From the NCBI GenBank assembly GCA_958450325.1, contig OY288241.1:47071978-47135977 (forward strand): a stretch of 64,000 nucleotides of DNA. Reading direction: 5' to 3'. The notes under the pieces were generated by a model. That model was not told the DNA's origin. It saw only the letters and a program-made list of their open reading frames with translations, and searched no databases. Of the stretch, positions 10,520 to 22,036 are shown in pieces; the stretch's first letter is position 1, and every line of letters begins with the position of its first letter. A program made the position numbers and the translations under genes. The DNA comes from Agrostemma githago (taxonomy: Eukaryota; Streptophyta; Magnoliopsida; Caryophyllales; Caryophyllaceae).

Positions 10520-12222
10520 CTACTCATACATTTTGCCCTTCCCCTTATCTTTCGGGTCACGTGGAGCCCGAGGCCGACGGGGCGGGGGCGAACGTTCCCT
10601 AATCACAAGGGGAACTTCCTTTGCTCGAACCCGTTTCTTCGATTTTGGGTTTTCCATTCTTTGCACCGGTCCAAGCCGAGCCCTAACCGGCTCGGGAAGC
10701 CTGTCTCGAGGACCAAGTCGGTCCTTAGCAGCCAGTCTTGGCCCTAGTCTCCTTTCTAAGTCCATCTGGGGGCTCACTTTCCCCCGTGCACCCTTAGTAC
10801 TGGACCCTTCAGTCTGAGTCCTAGATCTCCCTTTCTGACCTGTCGAGGTAGCTCCCTCAATAAAGAAGCTCCTATTGTCTTTAGCATGCTCCCGGCGTAG
10901 CAGGTCATAGGCCTCGTCAATTTTCAGGGCAGCCCGAGTTTTAGCTGAATCAGCTCGGGTCCACCTCACATAAGAATCGCTTACCCAGATCGAATGAGAG
11001 TTTTTAAGAACAGGCCAAGTAGCTCGTGTATACCACCTTTGCATCCAGGTGTCACACATCACATCCGTCAGCTGAGTAGATTCACTCACAACGGCCTCGA
11101 TTTCTGGGATTCTTTGCGCCCGACCATATTGCCTAAGTATGCGATCGGGAAAGAGGTGAATTGTTTGCCTAAAAGATAGGATTACCTGATATCTAGCCCT
11201 ATCTCGAGATTCTAGACCTGCCCAAAGGTAAATTGGCCACCATGGTACGGCCCAGCGGATCAACAGGCCTCCATGGAAAGATAGCACCTCATCCCAATAT
11301 TTTTGGGTATTGAAGCGAGAAAAGGCAATGGCTCGTCTCCTCGACATAACTTGCCTGGGTTGATATCGGCTCACATCTAAGGGAAGATCCAAGATCGATA
11401 GCCTCTCGAATAGCCACAGCTAAAAATCCGGAAAAAATCAAAATCGTCAAAATCACGTGAGAAAAAAAAAACGTGAAAAGACGAGAAAACCGCAGGAACC
11501 GGGAAAATCGTGAAAAACCGAGCAAAACCGGAAAAATGGAAAAAACCGGAAATTCAAAAAAGCAAAAAAAAACGGCATACGTGCAGAAGCCGAGTACTCC
11601 CTGTCAGCCTGACTGACGGATCCCTCTTACGATTATCCAAACCCTGGATAATCTCTCATGTAATTAGCCAAGCCGGGCTGTGCTCCGTCTCCATCAAATC
11701 AGCCACGGTGAAAAGCTTGACATGACCCATACAAGATAATAAATCCATATGTCCCTCGAAGGCATAAACATGGAGCATACAAAAAGTGAAGGCCCTACGG
11801 CTATGAACTGGCCTAACCCGGACATCATCTGGATTCATGAATTTTTCAGCCAGGTCGATCAGGGAAACGGTATCTCCTTCTAGCATGCGGGATACCTCCA
11901 TATGGGAAAGCCCTAAAAATTTCCTTAACTTCCTCCTTGGGTCAGAAACTGAAAAAGGGATAGCAGGGCGAAGTATAGGATTCCATCCTCCTGCAGCAGC
12001 AATTTCCTCAGGAATAGGGCAAATCTCTCCTCGAGGAAAGCCAAATACATGATAGGTATCATCCCAATAGGATAGGCAAGCATCCAAGAAGTGGCAGTCT
12101 ACTTGCATCTGACGGATCACGGATAATTGGGTAACACCATTCTGATTTAGGATAGCCCTATCGGCATCCCTAAAATATTTGGACCACTCGTGCAGTATTC
12201 CGACTAATCGGTCGATTCCCAT
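10520..12222 (-). pseudogene. Antisense spliced gene with plant-mobile-domain-like core, one premature stop
   Basis: Minus-strand gene, antisense to Element 1. Exon 1 is 12222-11581 (ATG at 12222), intron 11580-11420 (161 bp, starts GTATGC, T-rich, ends TTTTTAG), exon 2 11419-10520. Both exons are multiples of three and join in phase, giving 513 residues interrupted by one TGA at 11658-11656. Exon 1 has the core LDACLSYWDDTYHVFGFPRG followed by EICPIPEEIAAAGGW, resembling plant mobile domain (PMD/DUF7745-like) proteins. Exon 2 opens with LWLFERL, which fits the aromatic LQxWxxE segment of that family. The C-terminal ~120 residues are rich in Arg, Lys and Pro and look disordered. Antisense extra frames are known in Tat-type elements; their role is unknown. 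The TGA could be a C-to-T change. Alternatives are stop read-through or splicing around the stop. Family assignment is by eye and moderate. Confidence 0.7.
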
Positions 12223-12326
12223 ATTTGATTTGCTAAAAGAAAAGAATAAATTTTTCAGGGCTTACTCTTTTCTCTAAGTAATTAAGGAATTGGGAGAATT
12301 ATGATAATTTGTGAAGCAAGAAGGGG

Positions 12327-12334
12327 TATTTATA
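12327..12334 (-). promoter_or_regulatory. TATA box of the antisense gene
   Basis: On the minus strand the context reads GCTATAAATACCCC, about 105 bp before the ATG at 12222. This gives the antisense gene its own likely promoter, separate from the LTR promoter that drives gag-pol in the other direction. Confidence 0.55.
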
Positions 12335-12871
12335 GCATGAAAATAAGTTCTCCTCCTCACCTTAGGATTCCCAATCCTAGAGCATCTAGTATACAAGCCA
12401 TTGTCCTAAGGCTTAGCTAAGTCATCCCGAGCATTCCTACTCCTTTTCAAAGTCAAAACAAAAATTCCCTAATTTTTCAAAGACTTTTTGCAAACTCAAA
12501 AAATTCAAACATTTTCTCAAAATTTTTATTCCCCAACACGAGTCATTTTTCCTACAAATGTTACATGCAAAATTTTGCAGTTTTGCATAAATATGTACAG
12601 GACGACTCGAGCAGGACCATGCGATTTGCATAACTCCCCAACGGCATTTAACAGGATGAGCCCACATACAGGCCCATTTTAAAGTCTCATATGACGAGTT
12701 CAATTCCCCACGGAGTTATCATCATCAATTCAAGTACATTTCTAGCCCATGGCCGGCGGGCCCTTCACGCAGGTCTAATGAACCTTAAACGACCCGACCG
12801 GAAGCTGCCAGGTTTTAATCCTTGGTTGACCTGGTGGCTACTCTGACTTTCGCCCTGTCCAAGCCTCAGTC
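12335..12871. other. Non-coding 3' region of Element 1 with conserved pre-PPT block
   Basis: No gene. The final ~110 bp (about 12760-12871) contains AACGACCCGACCGGAAG, a CCAGGTTTTAATCCTTGG segment and GACTTTCGCCCTGTCCAAGC. The same order is found before the purine tract of Element 2 (about 38500-38594) and, on the opposite strand, of Element 3 (about 57444-57560). A shared block at this place may act in plus-strand priming or RNA 3' end function (inference). Confidence 0.65.
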
Positions 12872-12884
12872 AGAGTGGGGGCTC
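12872..12884 (+). other. Polypurine tract of Element 1
   Basis: AGAGTGGGGGCTC immediately before the 3' LTR; expected primer site for plus-strand DNA synthesis. Element 2 (38595-38606) and Element 3 (57431-57443, minus strand) have nearly the same tract. Confidence 0.75.
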
Positions 12885-15419
12885 TGTAGACACCTACATT
12901 TTGACCGCCAGGTGTCTATAGTAGTTTCCGACAAACACCCGATGATGATCGGACGCTAACGTGCTTTAACGTACTCGGAAATGGGCTCGAAATCATGGAT
13001 ATTTGGCCTAGGCATTTTAAGGAGTACAAATCTCACAAAACCAACCTCAAATTCAGGCCCAGTGGGTCGTTTCGAGTCAAATAACACTAATTTGGGTCGA
13101 AACCGTCACCAGGGGTAAAACCGTCTTTTAGCGACCGAGTCAAAACCCGGTCAAAGATATTTCTCGAAACTTGTAGGCTGACCGTGACGTCTCGCACGTC
13201 CTATTCGGACTCCAAGTCCACAAAAAATCAGCTTCACAAAATAATAAACAAATCCGTTTAAGGTAGAATTTGATCCCGAGTAGGAATCTTATCCGAGAAC
13301 CGATTCAAGCACCCAACCGAGTGTAAACCACTCGGCCAAGTAGTATGAATCAGCCGGTCTCCCTCTTTTCTTCCCTTACAAGAAAACGGAATTCTCGTTC
13401 TCCTCAGCTTCTTACCCAAGCGGTAATTCTAGCTCAAACAGGAATCCTATTCAAAAACCAATTCGAACAACTAACCGAGTGTGAAACACTCGGCCAAAAC
13501 AAGAGCAAATCAGCCGATTTCTCTTTCTTCCTTCACAAGAAAGCGGAATTCTTATTTCCCTCAAACTTCTACGTTTCCTATCCTAAGCGGTAGTCAAACT
13601 CTCCTAAGTCAAGGTCGGGAATTCTCTATAAATAGGACCTCCCATCCAACACTTTGAAGGACCGAAAAAATACATACACACATACACGATTTTCCAGCAG
13701 CAACTTTCTATTATCCCGACACACATCGAGAAACCGACATTACATCCAAAACCCGAAGGAAACCGGCCCCAATACCCGAAACCTTCACCCGTCAAACCGT
13801 ACCACCCTAACCCAACTGACAATGCCTCGACACTCCCGTGCCTAGCCACATTCCGACGAGCTCCGATCCGAGTCAACAAAAGCATGTAGGTTGAGGGTGT
13901 ACCAAACCCGATTTCTTCCTTTCTCTCCCTTCCTCCTCTTCGTCCGTTTTATATTATGGGTCTAGAGTCGTTTTTTCTATTTTTTCCTAATATCGTTATT
14001 AACGAAAAACTATTTTCATAACGAATATTCTTAAACATACGATATCGATTTTTCTATAATCGAATATCGTATCGAAAAGAATTATATTAAAACTTCGACG
14101 ATACCAAAAATCGTTACATCGTTTTCATTTAAAATTCTTTTCTTTTCTCGTTCAAAACAAACTATTTTACAAAACCTTTTTTTATTCATTCCGAATATTC
14201 GATATCGATTTCATAATCGAATATCGGGTACGACGAATATCGAAAACATGAATCGAATACAAGTTAATTCATAATTTGTACGCGATTCATCAAAACAACA
14301 ATTTTCGGACAAAAAATAAAACCCGGACAGACCCGTACGCGAGTCGCGCCACGCCCGAGCGATTCGCGCACGAGCCTGAAACCCGGACTGTTTTTTTTTA
14401 ACTTTTTCGTTCGTTTATTATTTATTCTTCGATCGATTTCTAAAATTTACATCTTTTCTAAAACTATTCTAAGTATTCGATATTGATTTCGTAGTCAACT
14501 ATCAAATATAAAGAATATCGAAAATATTAAGTCGAGTACGAATCATGCAATATTCATACGCGATTTAATACGAATTTCGAGTTTTCAAAAACCGGCCCCG
14601 AAACAGGCCACCACGCGACCCGCCGGCGTCCCGGGCGAGTCGCGCGGTTGGCTGTTATGCCGCGGCCTTTTCGTCTTTTTTTATTTTTCGAACTTCGTTT
14701 TTTATACAAAACAACGTTCTTTTCAACAATATTTTTCAGATTTCGATTAATATTTATTTTCTCGATTTCACATATTTTATTTGCTATATTATTATTTACA
14801 AGTCGATACTAACTCGTTTGTTTGTTTTGTAGCAAATTCATCTTTTATTTCATTTGTTTTATTGTACTAAAACGAATCTCACATGTTAAATTTGACTTTG
14901 ACATCAATTAATTTTGCATGCATTAAACCACTTAGCAACCCATTCAATTCCTCACATGCTTAGGAAAACAATGTTTGCATATCATTCATCGTTCAACTAA
15001 CGCGCGCATTAAAACGTCATTCGATATCCTAGTAGAGGCCGCTAATGTGCGGGCGGGGTTGGGTGTTCTTAGTGAACTTCCCAACACGTACCTTCACCCC
15101 TTACTCAGAACCGTGGTTTCCGGATGTCCGAAACCATTGGCAACGAGAGTCATTCAATATACGATTAACCGCTCAAGTCGGCATCTATATCGATATGCAA
15201 AAGGGACGAGCCCAATAAACTCTGACATCGGAAATGGGCCGTATTTTGTACACGGCCCACTACGACATAGAGTGGGCTCGAACGGTTCCGAATAACCATA
15301 AAATTCGGTGGCGACTCCGACTTTGATTTAAATTTCCATTTGACCATCTCATGGAGATTCATTCGCCTCCCCAAAACCCGCGCGTGGCCGCGTCGGGGTG
15401 GACCTATGTCATGTCCACA
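12885..15419 (+). repeat. 3' LTR of Element 1 (2535 bp)
   Basis: Starts TGTAGACACC, ends TGTCCACA, followed by the CCATT duplication. It keeps the 168 bp (14636-14803) missing from the 5' LTR and therefore shows the parental LTR structure. TATA box TATAAATA at 13627-13634. A TGGCGACTCC segment at 15309-15318 repeats the first ten bases of the primer-binding site. Confidence 0.92.
13627..13634 (+). promoter_or_regulatory. TATA box of Element 1 3' LTR
   Basis: CTATAAATAGG, the counterpart of the 5' LTR TATA box. From this position it could drive transcription rightwards out of the element into 15425 onward. Confidence 0.55.
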
Positions 15420-15534
15420 CCATTAATCACAAGTTGTCCCACTATTATATAAACACTTAAAAAATCAACCTAGTCCCAAATAAAATAACACATGCATAAA
15501 CATGTCCACCACAATACAAGTTAATTAGGTACAA

Positions 15535-15810
15535 ACCTTCAAAGACGAAAAATACGACATTTGGTGTATTCAAATGAAATCGATATTTATTTCCCACAGA
15601 TTATGGGATTTGGTACAAAATGTTTAGGAAAAACTCAAATTAAAGATACCAATAAAGAATTAACATTGGATACGGCAAAAAAAATTATACATAAAAAATC
15701 AAAGAAAAGATCATTATTATCTTTCCTTGATTTATCGAGGACTCGACGAGACAATACTCGAGTTGTTTCGCCATCATCATCCGACGAGACAATACGAGAC
15801 AAATAAAACA
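15535..15810 (+). pseudogene. Decayed Ty1/copia gag fragment
   Basis: From about 15538 the plus strand encodes FKDEKYDIWCIQMKSIFISH followed by RLWDLVQN, which matches the N-terminal gag pattern of copia elements (FxGxNYxxWxxxMxxxFxSxxLWDxVxxG). A TAG at 15624 and later frame changes break it; a further stretch in another frame (IYRGLDETILELF) fits the next part of the same domain. No LTR or pol is attached, so this is a remnant that lay here before Element 1 inserted. The match is by pattern only. Confidence 0.5.
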
Positions 15811-16885
15811 CGACTCTACTAAATTTATTCTTGATGTTTTGTTCATCACCGGCGTAACATAAAACGTATTAATAAATGTGAAACAACTACTATAAAGAGG
15901 ATATAAAGTTCTATTTCACAACAAAAAAATGCCTCCTTTATCTTAAGAAAAATTGTCAATCGATCTCTTCCCTACAAGGCTACAAATGGCTAAGAATAAG
16001 ATTTTTCCACAAAAAGTGGCGATAAGCAAAAAAAAATACTAACCACACAAAAACAAACACCTCCTACCTTAAACTCCAAAAAATTAGAAACCCTTGTCCC
16101 CTATTCAAATAACCAAAGATTACCGGAAAATATAAGTGTCGTCAAAGAATCATGGTACTCACGGCAAGAGAAGCGCCAAGCATCCCAGAACCATTTAACG
16201 TGAAAAGAAAGATCCAAGCAAGCATATTCATAGACAGGGGCGAACCCAGGAATGAATTGTCACTGGGCTATTTAGAAGACCGAGTTGTTACCCAAAAAAA
16301 AGCAATTCATAATAATATCGAGTTATCGATTTCATGGATAAGTTTAATCTTGCATGATGAGACATGTCATACACGGAGTAGCACACAAAAATGTTTCGAG
16401 AACTTTTTTACAATAATCAAATTTTGCACCCTCGGATTCGATAATTATTTGTCTTGAATATAACTATATCATCATCGTAAACATCAATGTTATAAATAAA
16501 TAATGTAGTTTACGAGAGATGAACATAAATAGAAAAACTTTCATAAACAAATTGTGAGTCGATAAAATGAGGAGCTGTAAGAAAGATCAGAAGATTCACC
16601 GGCAACAAAGGGATCAAAGATCTGTGATGGGCCGTATTTAGTCATGGTTATAATGACGATTTAAATGTAATTGGGTTGACTAAATCGGTGTGTTTATGTC
16701 CCGTTAGTAAAATATTTATGATGTCATTGTTATAAGCCTATTTGAGGATTCTCGGTTCAGGTCGTGAATGAAAAGAGAAAACAAGACAAGGTGGGCCCAA
16801 AACGAGGAACTGGAAGAAGTAGCTCGAGAATTGAAGACGGAACTTAATTGCTTTAGGTTCCGTGACAGCTTATTATTTATTAATA
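15811..16885. other. Gene-poor AT-rich stretch
   Basis: No supported gene. It contains CAGGGGCGAACCCAGG at about 16241, the kind of sequence found at the ends of some plant DNA transposons, but no matching right end with a duplication was found. A short open frame at 16152-16457 has no recognisable similarity. Confidence 0.4.
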
Positions 16886-16959
16886 CTAGATTAAAGCTCG
16901 TGCGCTGCACGGGTTAGTTGGCGTCGGGTTAAGATCACATGATATTAGTAATCAAACTT

Positions 16960-19900
16960 AATTTCAACTAAGTTTATAGTTTTAAGAGCTTATTTTAAAA
17001 CTCAAAAAAATACATGTGAATAATTTTTTTTATTGATATATAATATAAGATTTTATCGCCTCATCATAATTTTTCGATATAGGATACTTTATTCAAGGTT
17101 TATAGTTTTAAGATATGCTTTTAAGACCCTGAAAAACGCACGATTACTCTTATTTATAATATAGAATCATCACCTTATTTTAATTTTTTCAATATGAGAT
17201 AATCTTAGGTTTGTAGTCTTTTTAAAAAGTTTTTAAGACTCAAAAGATTGTTGGTTGATGTTTAAAACCAAAAGATTACTCATTTAGTATACAAAATTCC
17301 AGCATCTCATCATAATTTTTCGATGTGGTATAATTTAATTACCTAATTAAGTTTATAGTTTTAATAGCTATTTTGAAGACTTAAAAGAGTTTTTATATAT
17401 AAGTTAAATGATAGACGATTACTCTTTATTTATATAATTGAATTTGATCATCTTATTGTAGTATATACTTTTGATGAATGATTACTCTTATTTATATAAT
17501 AAAAAAATCTACCTTATTATAATTTTTGGACGTGGGATAATTTAAATTAAGTTTATTTAAGTTTAGATATATTCTAATTAAGAACTTTTATTTATAAACG
17601 GATGCATGATTACTCTTATTTATAATACATAGAATTCCATCACACCATCTTAATTTCGATGCAGGATAATTATACATTAATTGTATACTTTAATTATACT
17701 TTTTTTAAGTTCAAAAGATTGTTGGTTAATATCTAAGAATGAAAGATTATGTAGAATTATATATAGAATTTCATCACCTCATTGTAATTTGGAGAAATGA
17801 TTACTTTTATTTACAATAGAATTTCATCGTCTTATTATGATCTTAAGAATTTTTTGAAGACTCAAAAGATTTTGATTGATATCATATCTAAGAACAAATT
17901 ATTAGTCTTATTTATAATATAGAACCATAACCATATTATAATTTGTCGATGTGGGATAATTTAAGTAAAATTTGTAATCTTATTTATAATATAGAATCAT
18001 CACCGTACCTTATTTTAATTGTTTCGGATAATTTTAATTTTGTAGTCTTATTAAGACTGTTTTAAACTCAAAATATTGTTGGTTGATATTTAAAAATAAT
18101 GATTACTCTTATTTAGTAGAAATCCATAACCTCATCATAATTTTTCGATGTGGGAGAATTACTTAAGTTGGTTGATGTCTAAGAAAAAAATTATAATTAG
18201 TCTTTTGTGTATAGTCTTAAGAACCTTTTTAAGGCTCAAAAGATTTTTGTTTGATAAAACTTTATAATTTTTCGGATGTGGGATAGTTTTACTTAAGTTC
18301 CACCTTATTATAATTTTTCGATAGTTAAGTTTGTAGTCTTATTAAGAGACTTTCACCTTATGTGAGATTATTTTTACTTTGTAGTCTTATTAAGAGACTT
18401 AAATGTTTTTTTATTGATATTATTTAATAAGAACAAATGATTTGTCTTATTTATAATATAGGATTCATTAACTTATCCTAACTTTTCGATGTGGGATGAT
18501 TTATTTAACTTTATAGTCTTCGATCAGTTCGTCAATTTTTTTCGATGTGAGATAATTTACTTAAACTTATAGTCTTAAGAGCTCTTTTTAACTCTTGATT
18601 ATAATACGAAGTATAGAATTTCATCACAATTTTCAATGTGGGATGATTTTAAGTTTGTAGTCTTGTATATTAAAAGTTTTTTTAAGACTCAGCTCAAAAG
18701 TTCTTTTGTCGGTATTTAACCCATATGGTTGTATTTAAGCATTTAAAATATTCCACTTTTAATATAAACATATGGATTATCTTATTATATATTTAGGATG
18801 AATGATTACTCTTATTTATATATATAATAAAAAAATTCACCTTATTATAATTTTTCGATGTGGGATAACTTTACTTAAGTTTATTTAAGTTTAGATATAG
18901 TCTAATTAAGAATTTTTATTCATAGACGAATGATTACACTTATTTATAATATATAGAATTCCATCCATCCATCTTCATTTTTCGATGTGGGATAATTATA
19001 CTTTAAAAATATATAGTCTTAGTCCTAGAACTTTTTTTTTGTCTCAAAAGATTGTTGTTTAATATCTAAGAACGAAAGATTACATAGAATTATATCACCT
19101 CGTTATAATTTTTCGATATGTTATAATCTAATTTAACTTTATTTCTAGTCTTATTAAGAACTTTTGTTAGGAGGAATGATTAATCTTATTTATAATATAG
19201 AATTTAATCACCTCATCATAATTTGGAGAAATGACTACTTTTATTTATATAATAGAATTTCATCGTCTTATTATACTCTCTTCGTTCACTATTTTTTTCT
19301 CCATTACCGGTATTTTAATGAAATGATGCACTACTTTTATTGATGCAAAAAATAGTGACCGAAGGGAGTTTAATTTTTTGATGTGGGATATATAATTTAC
19401 CTAAGTTTTAATAGCCTTGAGAGTGTTTTAAGACTCAAAAGAGGGGTATAATTTTTCGATCTGGGATAATTTACTTAAGTTCATAGTCTTAAGAGTTTAT
19501 TTAAGACTCAAAAGATTTTGATTGATATCTAAGAATCTAAGAACAAATAATTAGTCTTATTTATAATATAAAAATTCATCGCCTTATTATAATTTGTCGA
19601 TGTGGGATAAATTTAACTAAAATTTGTAGTCTTATTTATAATATAGAATCATTACCGTACTCTTTTTAAATTCAAGACTACAAATTCATGACCTCATCCT
19701 AATTTAAAAAACAATGATATAGAATTCCATCATAGTTTTTTTTTTTAAAAAAAAAACAAAAGTTTTTTTGTTGGTTGATATTTAAAAACAATGATTACTC
19801 TTCTTTATTCCATATTCATAACCTCATCATAATTTTTCATGGGAGAATTACTTAACTTCATGATGTCTAAAGAATTTTTTTAGTTTTATTTATAATATAG

Positions 19901-20590
19901 ATTTCATCACTTTATTATAATTTTTTTATTTAAGTGTACAGTCTAACAACTTTTTTAAGACTCAAAAGATTAATGTTTGATGAAATTTTATAATTTTTTG
20001 AATGTGAGATAGTTTTATTAGTTAAGTTTATAGTCTTAATATATATTTTAAGACTCAAAATATTTTTGGTTAATATCTAAGAGCACATGATTATTACGAA
20101 GTATTATTTATAATATAAAGTTTCATCACCTTAATATAAAGTATTATTTTAAGACTCAAAAGATTATTTTTACTTCTTCCATCCGCTCTTGTTGATAATA
20201 TATAGAATTTCATAAACTCACTATAATTTTATAAATGTGGGATGATTTTAAATTTGCAGTCTTATATATCAGAAGTTTTTGGTCGATATTTAAAATCGAA
20301 TGATTACTAATATTTATAATATAGAATTCCATCACCCCTCATAATTTTTTGATGTGGGATAATTTAAAAGATATTTAAAACCGAATAATTACTCTTATTT
20401 ATAATATACGGAGTAAAATTTTATCATCTCAATGTAGGATAATTACTTAAGTTTATAGTCTTAGAAACTCTTTTTGAGATTCAAAAAACTTTTGGTAGAT
20501 ATCGAAGAACGAATTATTACTCTTTATTTATAATATAGAATTTCATTATCATATTATAATTTGTCAATGTGGGATAATTTTAAAATTGTT
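16960..20590. repeat. Diverged ~125-bp tandem repeat inside Helitron 1
   Basis: About 25-30 degenerate units. Each has a segment like TTTTTCGATGTGGGATAATT, then TTTATAGTCTTAAGA, AAGACTCAAAAGATT, TTGATATCTAAGAACGAATG and TATTTATAATATAGAATT. Early TTTTTCGAT-type segments lie about 122-125 bp apart; later units vary through indels. The same unit builds the array at 46240-48420. Confidence 0.75.
19276..19370. mobile_element. Short Stowaway-like MITE inside the Helitron 1 array
   Basis: Starts CTCTCTTCGTTCACTATTTT and ends AAAATAGTGACCGAAGGGAG followed by TT, an imperfect terminal inverted repeat of about 20 bp, flanked by TA at 19274-19275 and 19371-19372. It interrupts the tandem unit between TTATTA and ATTTTTTGATG, which shows it arrived after the array formed. 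Confidence 0.6.
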
Positions 20591-20880
20591 ATGTGTTATA
20601 AATTTATCACATAATGTGAAACAAATGATATGAAATTTATACTCTAATGAAAGCATTTTTTAACATGAATCTAATTATTTCATTTTTATAATTTATTTTA
20701 CGATAATGTTTTAAAAAAATGAACTCTAAAGGTTTTCACGTCAGAATTGTAAAATATCACATTAATATAATAAATTAAATATATATTGTAATAATCAAAA
20801 GATTCTCTAATTGATTTTATGATACTTTCCTAATTTGAGGTTTGATTTAACGGACCAATGGGATCGCTCGAAAAAAGCCT

Positions 20881-20883
<3 letters not shown>

Positions 20884-20965
<82 letters not shown>
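20884..20965. repeat. (TA)n microsatellite at the Helitron 1 5' end
   Basis: About 41 uninterrupted AT dinucleotides just inside the Helitron terminus, after AGCCTAAA. Helitron 2 has a (TA)n at the same relative place (47860-47914), so the microsatellite grew from the TATATA-rich terminus of this Helitron family. Confidence 0.85.
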
Positions 20966-20967
<2 letters not shown>

Positions 20968-20968
20968 A

Positions 20969-21746
20969 TTATTATATTTTTTTATTATTATTATATTACT
21001 AGAGTTTGGTAAGTAATAGACTTACCTTAATTATTTACTAGTATTAGACTACTATTAGTATAGATTATTAGAATCACTTTTATTTTTATTCCATCTTTTT
21101 ATCAAGTTGTACGTTGAACCCTAAGTTTTCTCAAGACCAGACCATGTGTAACTAATTTTTCATCTTGGTTCCAGACATTGAAGCACTTAATTATCGGTTG
21201 TGAGTTTGAAAGTTCGTATCTTTATTCTTGATTATTGATTAATTGCTCAGTTTAATTACATGAATGTTGTTATTGATTTCTAGAGTGATCAACTAGTTTT
21301 CTATTTCATCGTTCTATTGTTAGTCTTGTTAATTGAACAAGATTTCTTGATTAACTTGACCTGAGTAACATCTAAGACTTAATTATTGAACGGGATTCGT
21401 TGATATTAAGATTTAGAAGCTATTATCATAGATTTATAGCACAACTGGATTGTATGTGTTTATTATCGATTAGTTTTGACTTGCAGGTTGACAATCAAGT
21501 TTATTTGAAAGCTTATTTTTATTATACCGTTTTTAATGTTTTCCATTTTATTATTTTGATACAGTAATACTTTGAGAGATGGCAAAACAAATAAACATGA
21601 AGATATAGAGGCATGGCTACTTTGAGACACAATAGAAGCAAAATAAACATAAAAATATAGGATTGAACCCTAGTCTACAGGATTGTAGTCATTGGGTTTA
21701 CCACTACCCCTGTACTAATTTCATGTTTATCTTGAACATTAAATGA
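20969..21746. other. Gene-less stretch with fragment of TGTAACACCC-family LTR
   Basis: No gene. About 21463-21570 (GACTTGCAGGTTGACAATCA, then AAAGCTTATTTTTATTATA and TTTTCCATTTTATTATTTTG) matches part of solo LTR A at about 31057-31200 and solo LTR B at about 34277-34400, so an old related LTR fragment lies here. Confidence 0.5.
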
Positions 21747-21748
21747 TA

Positions 21749-21978
21749 CTTCCTCCGTTTTTTAACACAAGTCATTCTCACTTTTCGAGACAACCTCTTC
21801 TCTCTTCAATATCTCTCATAAAAAAATACTATGAAATGTATACTCATTTGAAAGCTCTTTTCGTAAGGGATTTTATGGTGCAATTTTTAAAATTTTTGGA
21901 ATAATATATTTACATAAAAATTAAAGTCAAAGTCTCGCCTCGAAAAAGTCAAACGTCATATAAAAAATACAGAGGGAG
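21749..21978. mobile_element. Stowaway MITE
   Basis: CTTCCTCCGTTTTTTAACAC at the left and GTCATATAAAAAATACAGAG then GGAG at the right form terminal inverted repeats. Flanked by TA at 21747-21748 and 21979-21980. 230 bp, no coding capacity; moved by Tc1/mariner transposase supplied elsewhere. Confidence 0.75.
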
Positions 21979-22036
21979 TATTTATTATTGCTTTTATGGT
22001 ATTATTTGGGGTAGCAAGAATTAATGCTTTTAACTA

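Larger units (their letters stand above)
361..15419 (+). mobile_element. Element 1: complete Ty3/gypsy Tat-type retrotransposon
   Basis: A complete LTR retrotransposon. Both LTRs start TGTAGACACC and end TGTCCACA, and the element is bracketed by a perfect 5-bp duplication CCATT (356-360 and 15420-15424). Order inside: 5' LTR, tRNA-Arg primer-binding site, about 1.07 kb leader, one long gag-pol frame, an antisense spliced gene, purine tract, 3' LTR. The domain order protease, RT, RNase H, second RNase H, integrase, the tRNA-Arg primer, the very long LTRs, the absence of a chromodomain and the extra antisense gene together point to the Tat lineage of Ty3/gypsy. It lacks the extra frame before gag and the pro-RT interruption known from Ogre, so a Retand/Tat-like group is more likely than Ogre. 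The two LTRs are almost identical apart from a 168-bp deletion in the 5' copy, so insertion was recent. Confidence 0.92.
16886..20968 (-). mobile_element. Helitron 1 (non-autonomous, filled with tandem repeat)
   Basis: On the minus strand it starts TCAATATATA (at 20968) and ends with a hairpin, CCCGTGC-agc-GCACGAG, then a few bases and CTAG (16889-16886). The flanks are A at 16885 and T at 20969, the AT insertion site expected of Helitrons. Near the 5' end it has CGAGCGATCCCATTGGTCC, a variant of the CGAGCGATGTGATTGGTCC segment known near plant Helitron 5' ends. There is no Rep/helicase gene, so it is non-autonomous. Most of its 4.1 kb is a diverged tandem array, and a Stowaway MITE sits inside it. 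Confidence 0.65.
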
